Shown here: piece after piece, positions 32,107 through 40,806 of the stretch
Layout: each line of letters starts with the position of its first letter
Numbering within the stretch: position 1 is the first letter of the stretch
Assembly: GCA_024695505.1 (NCBI GenBank)
Contig: JAILIB010000182.1
Coordinates: 1-46,954 of the forward strand
From: Saccharofermentans sp.
GTDB lineage: Bacteria > Bacillota > Clostridia > Saccharofermentanales > Saccharofermentanaceae
Length of the DNA: 46,954 bases
Reading direction: 5' to 3'
Program-made: the position numbers and the translations under genes
Notes under the pieces: generated by a model
What the model was told of the DNA's origin: nothing
Databases searched by the model: none
The model's input: the letters and a program-made list of their open reading frames with translations, nothing else

Positions 32107-32871
32107 ATGCAGGATTATTCTCCGTATAACGAGATAGAGGTCTATTGCAAGGCGACCGAATGCGGAATAGGGGACAGTCTCTATACATCCGTTCTTATAG
32201 GCGACATGCAGGAAGCTGCTGAGCAGAGCTCATATTCGCTTGGCTACGGCACCGATTTCCTCAAGGAAAACAATATGTGCTGGATAATCCTCAGGATGCA
32301 CATCGAGATAGAAAGGCTCCCCAAGTGGCACGAGACCTTTAAGATCAGGACCTGGGCGACAGGCCTTGAGAAGCTGTATTACGGCAGGGAATTCGAGGTA
32401 TATGATTCCCAAGGCACCCGTATAGGCAAGGCCACTTCAACCTGGATACTGGCTGACTGGAACACCCACAGGCCTGTAATCGCCGCAAAAAGGCCCGAAC
32501 TGCCGCCTGCTTTCATTCAGTCTGAAGAGAAGGTGTTCGGGATGAACTGTCCCAAGATCGATTTCCCTGACAAGAGCGAAATCGCAGGACCTTCTGATGA
32601 GCCTGTGATAATCAAGTACGCGGATTATACCGAGCTTGACAGGAACAGACACGTAAACAATTCAAGATATACCGCATGGGCTTATGATGCACTTTTTAAG
32701 TCAGGCTACGACGTTACTTCGGTAAAGGAGATCTCTATCAACTACAATAACGAGGTCAAGCAGGGAGAAAAAGTCGAGCTGTACATTTCCGAAAACGACG
32801 GAAAGATTGCCGTTTACGGCTATAAAGGCGCTGATACAAAGGTCTTTGCGGCCGTGGTGAAGCTCGGCTGA
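32107..32871 (+). CDS. Acyl-ACP thioesterase (FatA/FatB-like, double hotdog)
   Basis: Hydrolyses acyl-ACP to free fatty acid. The 254-residue length and two hotdog halves fit the bacterial branch of this family. The N-terminal half has EQSSYSLGYGTDFLKENNMCWI and RTWATGLEKLYYGREFEV. The C-terminal half has the catalytic pattern D178-x-N180-x-H182 in DRNRHVNNSRY. It directly follows the small membrane protein. Anaerobic Firmicutes commonly carry one; its metabolic purpose is usually unclear. Confidence 0.88.
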   Translation: MQDYSPYNEIEVYCKATECGIGDSLYTSVLIGDMQEAAEQSSYSLGYGTDFLKENNMCWIILRMHIEIERLPKWHETFKIRTWATGLEKLYYGREFEVYDSQGTRIGKATSTWILADWNTHRPVIAAKRPELPPAFIQSEEKVFGMNCPKIDFPDKSEIAGPSDEPVIIKYADYTELDRNRHVNNSRYTAWAYDALFKSGYDVTSVKEISINYNNEVKQGEKVELYISENDGKIAVYGYKGADTKVFAAVVKLG

Positions 32872-32963
32872 GCAATGTTGTCCCTGATTTTTGATATTTT
32901 GCCTTTTTGTTTTGTCTGCTTTGTTATAAAATAATAAATTAGCAAATAAAACGGAGGTCTGCC

Positions 32964-33905
32964 ATGATTGAGATCAAGAATCTTGTTAAGCATTATGGAG
33001 ACAAGAAGGCTTTAAAGGGTATTTCTTTTACCGTAAAAGACAATGAGGTCCTCGGATTCTTAGGCCCGAACGGTGCCGGCAAGTCCACGACAATGAACAT
33101 TATTACGGGTTACCTTTCTTCTACGTCAGGTACGGTCAAGATCAACGGCCATGACATTTTGGAGCAGCCCGATCTTGCAAAGAAGGACATAGGATATCTT
33201 CCTGAACAGCCGCCGCTCTATCTTGACATGACCGTCAACGAGTATCTGACGTTTATGTGCGAGCTTAAGGGCGTGCCCAAGAAAGAGAGAAAAGAGCACA
33301 TCGCCACGATAACTTCACTCGTAGGCATCGATGCAGTCACCGGAAGGCTTATCGGCAACCTTTCCAAGGGCTATAAGCAGAGAGTCGGTATTGCACAGGC
33401 TCTTGTCGGCGATCCTCCGATACTTATCCTTGACGAGCCTACGGTCGGTCTGGACCCTAATCAGATAATCGGCATCAGGAAGCTTATCAAGGACCTTTCC
33501 AAGAATCATTCGATCATTGTCAGCTCCCATATCCTTTCTGAGATCCAGGAGATCGCAGACAGGGTCGTCATCATCCACCACGGCAAGATCGCCGCAGTAG
33601 ATACCGTTAAGGATCTTTCACAGAGGCTTTCAAACGTTACCAATCTGCTGATGTCGTTCAAAGGACCTGCAAAGGATGTTGCAGCCAGACTGAAGATGAT
33701 CCCCGGGATCACAGACGTCAATATCAGAAACTCCGGATCTTTCGGCGAAGTTGAGATCACGACTTCGAAGCAGGCTGGTGATGAGATCAGGACAGCCATT
33801 TTCTTCATGATGGCTAAGGCGGGATGGCCGATCCTTGAATTCCGTTCACTCGATCCTACGCTTGAGGAAATCTTCCTGAGCATTACAACAGGAAAAGGAG
33901 AATAA
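32964..33905 (+). CDS. ABC transporter ATP-binding protein (GldA-like)
   Basis: Stand-alone ATPase of 313 residues. Walker A GPNGAGKST (about 36-44), Q-loop GYLPEQPPLY, signature NLSKGYKQRVGIAQAL, Walker B LILDEPTVGLD and the switch His in SSHIL. The C-terminal 90 residues form the accessory domain common in drug/lipid and gliding-type exporters. ACGGAGGT precedes the ATG. It is followed within 1 bp by the permease and then by GldG-like and DUF4340-like proteins, so it drives that system. The substrate is unknown. Confidence 0.95.
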   Translation: MIEIKNLVKHYGDKKALKGISFTVKDNEVLGFLGPNGAGKSTTMNIITGYLSSTSGTVKINGHDILEQPDLAKKDIGYLPEQPPLYLDMTVNEYLTFMCELKGVPKKERKEHIATITSLVGIDAVTGRLIGNLSKGYKQRVGIAQALVGDPPILILDEPTVGLDPNQIIGIRKLIKDLSKNHSIIVSSHILSEIQEIADRVVIIHHGKIAAVDTVKDLSQRLSNVTNLLMSFKGPAKDVAARLKMIPGITDVNIRNSGSFGEVEITTSKQAGDEIRTAIFFMMAKAGWPILEFRSLDPTLEEIFLSITTGKGE

Positions 33906-33906
33906 T

Positions 33907-34674
33907 ATGTTTGCTATCTTTAAAAGAGAATTCCTGTCGTATTTCAGGACACCGGTAGGTTATGTTGCATTAGCCATCTTCACCTTTATTTCCGGATTTA
34001 ACTTTTACACTTTGTTTTCAGAAGGTACTGTAAGCATAAGCGATGAGATCAACTCTCTCCGTTCGTTATTCATAATCATCGTCCCAATCATAACGATGGG
34101 TTCTTTCGCCGAAGACAGAAAGAGGGGAACGGAAGTGCTTTATTACACTTCTCCCATCGACCTTTTCTCTGTCGTTGTCGGTAAGTTCTTTTCCGCCATG
34201 GCTCTTTGCTTTGTAATGTTCATCAATGTCTTTATACATATGATCGTTGTATCCGCCTGCGGCGGCAGGGTAGGCATCGGAGCCTGGGGATCAGTTCTGG
34301 TCTTTTTCTTTATGGCGGCATTGTTTATTTCGATCGGTATTTTTGCGTCAGTAATAAGCGATAATCAGATTATTTCTGCCATCGTGGCTTTCCTGATCAT
34401 CCTTCTGAACAATCTGTTTTCGGTTATCGGCGAGTATATTGGATTCTCTGTAAGCACGATCATGTCTTACATGGGGATCAATGCTACGGCGCGTAGCAAT
34501 GCAAAAACCGCTGTAGCGAATGCCATCAGCTGGTTCGATCCGTTCGAAAAGACTTATGAATTCCGCAACGGTATCTTCTCCGCATCAGCTTTGATCTATT
34601 GTGTTTCCTTCGCGATCTTTTTCCTGTATCTGTCTTTCAGGATCCTCGAGAAGAAGCGCTGGAGTCAGAAGTAA
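33907..34674 (+). CDS. ABC transporter permease (ABC-2/GldF-like)
   Basis: The 255-residue membrane protein has about six transmembrane helices and the ABC-2 features FKREFLSYFRTPVGYV at the N-terminus and FAEDRKRGTEVLYYTSPID between helices 2 and 3. It starts 1 bp after the ATPase stop, with AAAAGGAG upstream. Its stop codon runs straight into a tract of nine G before the next gene. Confidence 0.93.
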   Translation: MFAIFKREFLSYFRTPVGYVALAIFTFISGFNFYTLFSEGTVSISDEINSLRSLFIIIVPIITMGSFAEDRKRGTEVLYYTSPIDLFSVVVGKFFSAMALCFVMFINVFIHMIVVSACGGRVGIGAWGSVLVFFFMAALFISIGIFASVISDNQIISAIVAFLIILLNNLFSVIGEYIGFSVSTIMSYMGINATARSNAKTAVANAISWFDPFEKTYEFRNGIFSASALIYCVSFAIFFLYLSFRILEKKRWSQK

Positions 34675-34691
34675 GGGGGGGGGATAACGCA

Positions 34692-36209
34692 ATGAGTAAT
34701 AAAATGAACAGCTTGTCTAATAAGCATTCCGGTAAAAAGACCGTAAATGAAAGAGCAAAACAGTATAAACTTTATGCCGTTGGTTCTGTGGTGATCCTTG
34801 GCGTTATTGTCCTTCTGGTCAACATCCTTTTTGACAACCTCCTTGGAAAGGCTCTCACATTCGATTTCACATTGGATAAGAGCAGCTCGATCTCAGCTGA
34901 GTCACAGAAGTTTATCGACAGTCTTCCTGAAGGCACGAGATTCCGTATTGTCGGCTTGTTTGAAAGACCGGAATCAGTTGTTAATACGAAATACCAGTAT
35001 ATTGCTCCGCTTCTTGATGACTACGCTAAAAAGTCAAAGGGAAAGATCACCGTCGAATATCAGGATCTTCAGGCTCATCCCGGTATCATTTCGGAACTTG
35101 ATCCCGCGGGTGCTTACGGACTTTCTAATCTGAAAGGCCAGTATGCCGTCTACTATAACGGAAAGCTGGATATAATCGATCCTATTAACTGCTATACGAT
35201 CGATACCGATTATCTTGAACAGTACAATGCGTATCTGGCGACCGGAAACAACACCGAATATACATTTACCAATTCCATGATTACTCTCATGAAAGGCTAC
35301 ACGTCAAAAGCTTACGTTCTGACGGGACTTAAAGAGGACGGATGCGAACAGCTTAAGAGGATGCTCGCTTCTTTGGGTGTTGAGACTGCGGAACTGGCTG
35401 TCGTTTCAGACTTCAAGATCCCCGATGACTGCAGCCTTATCATACTGAACGGTCCCGATACGGATATTACTGAAACTGCATATCTCGAATTGAAGAACTA
35501 CATCGCAAGAGGCGGAAACGTGATCGTGTCTGTCGAATATTCGAGCGAGAACGTCAATGAGCCATTTACGAATCTTAACCGGCTTTTAAACGATATGAAC
35601 ATCAACATCGAGCATTGCATGATCTCAGAGAACGATCCTAATTATCAGCTTAACGGACACATCAATAATTCTCTTGCTGATATCGGTCCTGTATTTGCCG
35701 GTCTGATCTCCGAAAAGAGATTAAACATCACTCTGTCGAGGCCTATAACATATTCTGTAAATCAGAGAGCAGACGTTATTACCTCACCCGTGCTACTTTC
35801 AAGTGCTTCGGCAACAAAGAGCGTTGCAGGCGAGAATAATGAAGCCAAGCAGATCGATTCAAATCCTGCTGTTCTGAATGCAGCAATGCACTCCTGTTAT
35901 GCGAACGGTGATAAAGGACAGCTCTTTGTTTTCGGAACTGTTAACTTTACTTCCGATGCATATTTCTCGGAATATACGATCACTGATAAGAATGCTGATT
36001 TTATAAGGGCCTGCGTAAGAAACATGCTTCCTGCTTCCGATGCTTATAATGTCAACATTCCTGTTAAGAAGATTGAAAACTACAGGCTGAACGACAATGA
36101 AGCCACCGCATCCGCGGCTACTGCGATCATGGTCGTCTTTATGATAGTTCTTCCTATCGCGCTCAGCTCCATGGCAGTTATCGTCTATAACAAGAGGAAA
36201 AACCTGTAA
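34692..36209 (+). CDS. GldG-like ABC auxiliary protein
   Basis: The 505-residue protein has one N-terminal membrane helix (about 27-47) and one C-terminal helix (about 478-500), with a large extracytoplasmic domain between. TLDKSSSISAESQKFIDSLPEGTRFRIVGLF and the later LIILNGPDTDITETAYLELKNYIARGGNVIV fit the GldG/ABC_transp_aux family. ATG 34692 is preferred; the track start at 34599 lies inside the permease gene. The G9 tract occupies the ribosome binding position. The domain probably acts with the permease at the cell surface; gliding itself is not implied. Confidence 0.88.
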   Translation: MSNKMNSLSNKHSGKKTVNERAKQYKLYAVGSVVILGVIVLLVNILFDNLLGKALTFDFTLDKSSSISAESQKFIDSLPEGTRFRIVGLFERPESVVNTKYQYIAPLLDDYAKKSKGKITVEYQDLQAHPGIISELDPAGAYGLSNLKGQYAVYYNGKLDIIDPINCYTIDTDYLEQYNAYLATGNNTEYTFTNSMITLMKGYTSKAYVLTGLKEDGCEQLKRMLASLGVETAELAVVSDFKIPDDCSLIILNGPDTDITETAYLELKNYIARGGNVIVSVEYSSENVNEPFTNLNRLLNDMNINIEHCMISENDPNYQLNGHINNSLADIGPVFAGLISEKRLNITLSRPITYSVNQRADVITSPVLLSSASATKSVAGENNEAKQIDSNPAVLNAAMHSCYANGDKGQLFVFGTVNFTSDAYFSEYTITDKNADFIRACVRNMLPASDAYNVNIPVKKIENYRLNDNEATASAATAIMVVFMIVLPIALSSMAVIVYNKRKNL

Positions 36210-36210
36210 T

Positions 36211-37701
36211 ATGAAGACTGCAAAGAACCTTTTGATTCCTCTGGTCGTCATGATTCTCCTTGCAATAGGAGTCGTGGTGTTCTTTGCAATTGACAGGACC
36301 AGTTCTACACATGAAACTTCTACAAACAGTTCAGTAGATCTGCTCTATGTAAATCCTGTGGATGTGGCTTCTGTTGAAGTCCTTCATAAAGAGGGCGGAG
36401 TTAATGTAAAGGTAGACAAGAATTCTACAAACAGCGGCTCTTATGTATATGCTTACTCGGGAAGCGACAAGGGACCGGATGATTATTCCCAGTCTGCAAT
36501 GGAAGGGTTTTTGAATTCTTTGACGTCTTTTGTCGGATGCACTCATATCGCTGATAAAGCGAATCTTGCTGAATACGGACTTGACGATCCTTCTTTTAAG
36601 GTAACGATAAACAAAAAAGACGGTACTTCCAGCTCGATCCTGATCGGAAACCTGTCTCCTGACAAAAGCTGCTGTTATATATGTATCAGCGGTTCTTCGT
36701 CGGTTTATTACATTACTTCGACCAAGTACGATTATGCTTCCAAGGTCTCAAATGATTTTATTGATTCAAGCGTTATGAATCTGGATGTCTCAGAGCTTGA
36801 TACCGTCAGGTTTGTAAGGAAGGCCGATGCTGTCGATCTTACCGCTTCATGCATCTATGATGAACAGACCGGAGAAGCGGCGTTCAAGTTCACTAAGCCT
36901 TTTACTATTGAGTCTAGCCCTTATTTCGACCGCCTGATCGAGAAGCTCTGCAGACTTGAAGCGGAAGAATATGAAGACGCTGATCAGGCTAACATTACTA
37001 AATACGGGCTTTCTGATCCTGTTTACAGTATCGTTTTGACCATGAAGAGCGGAAAGACTTATACGATAAATTTGTCTTCGGCCGTTAAAGGATATCATTA
37101 CGGCAGGATCAACGGTGAAGGAAAGATCTTCAAAGTGTCTTCCGATAAACTTGAAACGATCGATTCACCTGTTCTTGTGCTTATCAGCAGTTATGTGTTC
37201 TATGATACATGTGATAACGTTCTTTCGATCGAGTGCTCAGGAAAGGGCAGGAAGTTCGTTATGAAGCTGGATGTGGCTAAAAATGATTCGATCTCGGACA
37301 ACGATTCCACTGTTGAGCTTGACGGGCGTAATGCGAAGGTGTTTAACAGCCAGGGCCGTTCTTATGCGGCAATGCTGTTCGAATCGATATTCTGTATCAA
37401 CATAGCAGGAGTCGAGGAGCTCTCGCCGTTTTCTTCTAATGCCGTTCCTGATACCACGATTACGGTCTTTAACAGGAATCATTCGTCTGTAGTCTATGAT
37501 TTTTACAAGCGTAATGACGTTACTTACTATGTCTATTGTAACGGCGTTTATACAAAGTTCTATGTCTTTGGCAGGGAACTGTACAATGACGGCGGAGAAA
37601 ATACCTATGAATACGGTATCTGGTCCGCTTATGATCTGCTTACGAAAGCGATCACCAACAGCATTAACGGAACATATGATATTCCTAAAAAGAGTGAATA
37701 A
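36211..37701 (+). CDS. DUF4340-like membrane-anchored protein
   Basis: The 496-residue protein has one N-terminal helix (about residues 8-28) followed by an extracytoplasmic region containing repeated modules of the DUF4340 type: EYGLDDPSFKVTINKKDGTSSSILIG and KYGLSDPVYSIVLTMKSGKTYTINL are two copies. It starts 1 bp after the GldG-like stop. ABC ATPase, permease, GldG-like and DUF4340 proteins together form a recurring exporter set in many bacteria. Its molecular function is unknown. Confidence 0.87.
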   Translation: MKTAKNLLIPLVVMILLAIGVVVFFAIDRTSSTHETSTNSSVDLLYVNPVDVASVEVLHKEGGVNVKVDKNSTNSGSYVYAYSGSDKGPDDYSQSAMEGFLNSLTSFVGCTHIADKANLAEYGLDDPSFKVTINKKDGTSSSILIGNLSPDKSCCYICISGSSSVYYITSTKYDYASKVSNDFIDSSVMNLDVSELDTVRFVRKADAVDLTASCIYDEQTGEAAFKFTKPFTIESSPYFDRLIEKLCRLEAEEYEDADQANITKYGLSDPVYSIVLTMKSGKTYTINLSSAVKGYHYGRINGEGKIFKVSSDKLETIDSPVLVLISSYVFYDTCDNVLSIECSGKGRKFVMKLDVAKNDSISDNDSTVELDGRNAKVFNSQGRSYAAMLFESIFCINIAGVEELSPFSSNAVPDTTITVFNRNHSSVVYDFYKRNDVTYYVYCNGVYTKFYVFGRELYNDGGENTYEYGIWSAYDLLTKAITNSINGTYDIPKKSE

Positions 37702-37713
37702 GGCAAAAGCATA

Positions 37714-38877
37714 ATGACGACGAACAAAGCAACGAATAAAAAGAAAGCGAAGAGCAGCAATCCGTTCAGAGGGTTAACGATAGCGGTTACGGTATTCACG
37801 GTACTGCTCATATTAAGTATCGTTCTTATCTTTATCGTATCCAGGAAGATAAATTCGATGGAGGGTGCTGATACGCAGATCAAGCTGGCCGCTCAGGGAG
37901 GTTTTAGCTGCGAGTATTCCGAAGCGCAGAAGCTCTATCCTTACGGCGAGGGTGTCGTGAAGGTAACAAATGAGCGTATTGCATATCTCACGCTTTCCGG
38001 AACCGAGATCTACAACGTCGCGGTCTCATACACAAATCCTCAGTGTTATATCTACGGTGACTACGTTGCTGTATTCGATCTCAATGGCTATTCGTTTACG
38101 CTGATGACGCGTGACAAGCCGCTTTACACGACTCCTACAAAGAATCAGATAAAGTCACTTGCGATATCCAAAAAGGGTTATGTTGCACTTATCACAGGAA
38201 GTGACGAATCCAACGGCGACGTGATCCTTTACGATGAACAGGGTAAGGGACAGTACCAGTGGTCTTCCTACAATTCAGGATTCCCTGTCTGCTGCTGCTT
38301 TGACGGAGATTCCGAGAAACTCGCAGTCTCGACGGTAAACACCAGCGGTGCTGTCATAGTTCCTTATGTCAGAGTCTTCTCCATAAGCAAGAGCACCAGC
38401 GGAAGCCTTGAAATGGCTGACAGCGCAATGTACAACGTCGACGGCAACGTTATGTTCATGTCGATGTTCTACAGCGGAGAGCACCTTTACTGCTTTACCG
38501 GAAACTCGATGTATGAAGTAAAGGAAGGAAAGCTTGTTCAGGACAATTATGATTTCTCGGCAATCGGATATATTAAGCTCGTTGACGGAAAGCTTTTCAT
38601 CACTTATTCCGAAGGCGTAAGTCAGCTTAACAAGCTTGCGATCCTGAACGGCTCGGAGAATGTCATATACAATTCTGACGTCGGTTCAAAGATCAACGCC
38701 GTTGCTTATTCGGGAAAGCTTTATGCGATTAGTGTTGACAGGCGCATCTTCGTTTACGATTCCTCCGGCACGTTGCTTAACGACTTCGCTGTCGATGAAG
38801 ACGTCATCAGGCTGAATTTCCTTGCAGGCAACAAGCTCTGCGTTGTATCGGCAAGCGGCGTTCACACGATCAGTTAA
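37714..38877 (+). CDS. DUF5711-like membrane-anchored beta-propeller protein
   Basis: The 387-residue protein has a Lys-rich cytoplasmic start, one membrane helix (about 24-45) and an extracytoplasmic domain with repeated strand patterns such as VALITGSDESNGDVILYDEQGKG, which suggest a WD40-like propeller. I recall this architecture as DUF5711 in Clostridia. It starts 12 bp after the DUF4340-like stop and so belongs to the same transcript. A role in sensing or stabilising the neighbouring complex is only a guess. Confidence 0.72.
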   Translation: MTTNKATNKKKAKSSNPFRGLTIAVTVFTVLLILSIVLIFIVSRKINSMEGADTQIKLAAQGGFSCEYSEAQKLYPYGEGVVKVTNERIAYLTLSGTEIYNVAVSYTNPQCYIYGDYVAVFDLNGYSFTLMTRDKPLYTTPTKNQIKSLAISKKGYVALITGSDESNGDVILYDEQGKGQYQWSSYNSGFPVCCCFDGDSEKLAVSTVNTSGAVIVPYVRVFSISKSTSGSLEMADSAMYNVDGNVMFMSMFYSGEHLYCFTGNSMYEVKEGKLVQDNYDFSAIGYIKLVDGKLFITYSEGVSQLNKLAILNGSENVIYNSDVGSKINAVAYSGKLYAISVDRRIFVYDSSGTLLNDFAVDEDVIRLNFLAGNKLCVVSASGVHTIS

Positions 38878-38887
38878 GGAGCCTTTT

Positions 38888-39547
38888 ATGGAGACCGAGG
38901 TCAAACTGGCATTTAAGGACGAGAAGTGTCTGTTTTCGGCAGTTTCAACCGATTGGTTCAAAAGCCGTTGCCAAAACCCGGATAACCGTCCCGTTACGCT
39001 CGAAAACTTTTATCTGGATACTTCTGACGGTATTCTTGCTTCGAGAGGCGTCAGCTTTAGAAAGAGGCATTATAAAGCAGCCGATACCGACTTCTTTGAA
39101 TTTACAACCAAATACAGGGGTGAGGTCAAAGAAGGCGTACACAATCACTTTGAATGGAATCTTAAGAGTACAGACGGCGTGCTTGATATTGAGGCATTCA
39201 AGCAGAATGCCGAAGGAGACAGCCTAAGCCTTCTTGATGATATCCTTAAAGGCATAAAGTCTGATGATCTGGTTGTCTTGTGTTCCAATACATTTGACCG
39301 GACTTATTACGATTTCAGGTATGAAGGAAGCATAATGGAAGCCTGCGTTGACTATGGCGCGATAAAGGATCCTGAAGGGAAGACCTGCGACATCATCTGC
39401 GAGCTCGAGCTTGAGCTTAAAGACGGCACGGCCCAAGACCTTGAAAGCGCGAAAGAAGCGATAGTTGCTGAATTCGGCGGAATTCCATTTAATGAAACGA
39501 AGCTTGCCAGGACCCTTAAGGCTTGCCGTAGCGGAGGTGCTTCATGA
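38888..39547 (+). CDS. CYTH domain protein (triphosphate tunnel fold)
   Basis: ATG 38888 with AAGGAG upstream gives 219 residues starting METEVKLAF, the ExExK signature of the CYTH family (adenylate cyclase CyaB, thiamine triphosphatase, inorganic triphosphatase). Later features fit the tunnel: YLDTSDGILASRGVSFRKRH, FEFTTKYRG, and ICELELELKDG near the end. The track start at 38822 is inside the preceding gene. Family members hydrolyse or cyclise triphosphates; the substrate here is not predictable. It overlaps the next gene by ATGA. Confidence 0.9.
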   Translation: METEVKLAFKDEKCLFSAVSTDWFKSRCQNPDNRPVTLENFYLDTSDGILASRGVSFRKRHYKAADTDFFEFTTKYRGEVKEGVHNHFEWNLKSTDGVLDIEAFKQNAEGDSLSLLDDILKGIKSDDLVVLCSNTFDRTYYDFRYEGSIMEACVDYGAIKDPEGKTCDIICELELELKDGTAQDLESAKEAIVAEFGGIPFNETKLARTLKACRSGGAS

Positions 39548-40806
39548 GCAGCGTTGTTTACGACTGTATCATTTTGGGCGGCGGTGCTTCAGGACTTTTT
39601 GCCGCCTCAATGCTTACAAATATAACTTCCGGCAAAGCCAATATCCTCATCATCGACGGTAACGACAGATGCGGTAAAAAGCTCGCAATGACCGGCAGCG
39701 GAAGGTGCAACCTCACCAACCGTAATGTTTCAGCTGACAAGTACAACACGGATTGTACTGAAAGACTGGAAAGATGCCTTTCGGCATTCGGATATTCCGA
39801 TGCAGTTAATTTTTTTGAGAACGTTCTCGGAATAGAGACCGTTTGTGATGACGGACTTTTTTATCCGGCTACTTACAGAGCCGCCACGGTCATTGATTCT
39901 TTCAGGTTTTACTTAGAGGATAATAACTGCGTCATGAAGTTCGGAGTAAAGTGCGAGACGGTTTCATTTAAAAACGGCTTTTATGAGGCTTATCTCAAGG
40001 ACGGCTCGGTTTATAAGTCTAAATACTTTATCTGCGCTACGGGCGGTCATACATATCCTTCGACAGGTTCAACCGGTTCTGTAAACTCGGTATTGAAGGA
40101 GTTCATAAGAAGGGATGACTTAGTACCTTTTAAGCCCGCGCTGACATCTCTTACGAGCAAAATGCCCGGGATAAAGGCTCTTGCAGGGATCAGATGCAGG
40201 GGAAAGGTGTCCGTTTCCCCTGACGGAACGAATGCCGCCGGTTCATCCGAAGGGGAGATAATATTCAGTAAAGACGGCGGGATTTCCGGTATCTGCGTAA
40301 TGGACGTTTCTGGCAAAGCCGTGGAAATGCTGGATAAAGGACAAAAGCCCGTTGCTGTTTTGAATCTCCTTGGCAAGGGTTTTGATGAGACATATATGCT
40401 CTTGGAAGACAGAAAAACTAAATTCGGCCAAAGAAGCATATCTTCTGCTCTGACAGGGATCTTCCCGAGGGTCTTGTGCGAATTCATATGCAGGACTTCT
40501 AATATCGATCCTGCCGGTACGATAAAAGATCTTAGCGATGATGAAATTAAAGATCTGTGCGGAGCGATCTGCAATCTGAAGATCCCCGTTGACGGATTCG
40601 GCGGAACAGACAAGGCTCAGGTGTCTTCGGGCGGCATCAAGCTTATATCAGTCAACGAACACATGCAGTACGGTTCTTTTGACGGCCTTTTCATTATCGG
40701 TGAGGCTTTGAACGTTGACGGAAGATGCGGCGGCTTTAATCTCCAGTGGGCCTGGTCTTCAGCCGCGGCCGCAGCAAAAGAGGTTGGTTCAAGATGTTTG
40801 AGTTAG
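39544..40806 (+). CDS. NAD(P)/FAD-dependent oxidoreductase, HI0933/BaiN family
   Basis: The 420-residue flavoprotein has the dinucleotide motif DCIILGGGASGLFAASML at the start, DRCGKKLAMTGSGRCNLTN (a hallmark of the HI0933 family), ATGGHTYPSTGSTG and the C-terminal FIIGEALNVDGRCGGFNLQWAWSSG-like FAD segment. The best-known relative is BaiN, proposed in bile-acid dehydroxylation, but most homologues have no proven substrate. It overlaps the CYTH gene by 4 bp and the next flavoprotein gene by 13 bp. Confidence 0.92.
   Translation: MSSVVYDCIILGGGASGLFAASMLTNITSGKANILIIDGNDRCGKKLAMTGSGRCNLTNRNVSADKYNTDCTERLERCLSAFGYSDAVNFFENVLGIETVCDDGLFYPATYRAATVIDSFRFYLEDNNCVMKFGVKCETVSFKNGFYEAYLKDGSVYKSKYFICATGGHTYPSTGSTGSVNSVLKEFIRRDDLVPFKPALTSLTSKMPGIKALAGIRCRGKVSVSPDGTNAAGSSEGEIIFSKDGGISGICVMDVSGKAVEMLDKGQKPVAVLNLLGKGFDETYMLLEDRKTKFGQRSISSALTGIFPRVLCEFICRTSNIDPAGTIKDLSDDEIKDLCGAICNLKIPVDGFGGTDKAQVSSGGIKLISVNEHMQYGSFDGLFIIGEALNVDGRCGGFNLQWAWSSAAAAAKEVGSRCLS

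Noticed and set aside
32872-32963. Promoter for the Gld-type ABC operon
   Set aside because: TATAAA/TAAAAT words exist but no suitably spaced -35 was found; a promoter is likely but I cannot place it.
40047-40613. 188-residue - strand ORF inside the HI0933-type gene
   Set aside because: Shadow of a clearly conserved flavoprotein.
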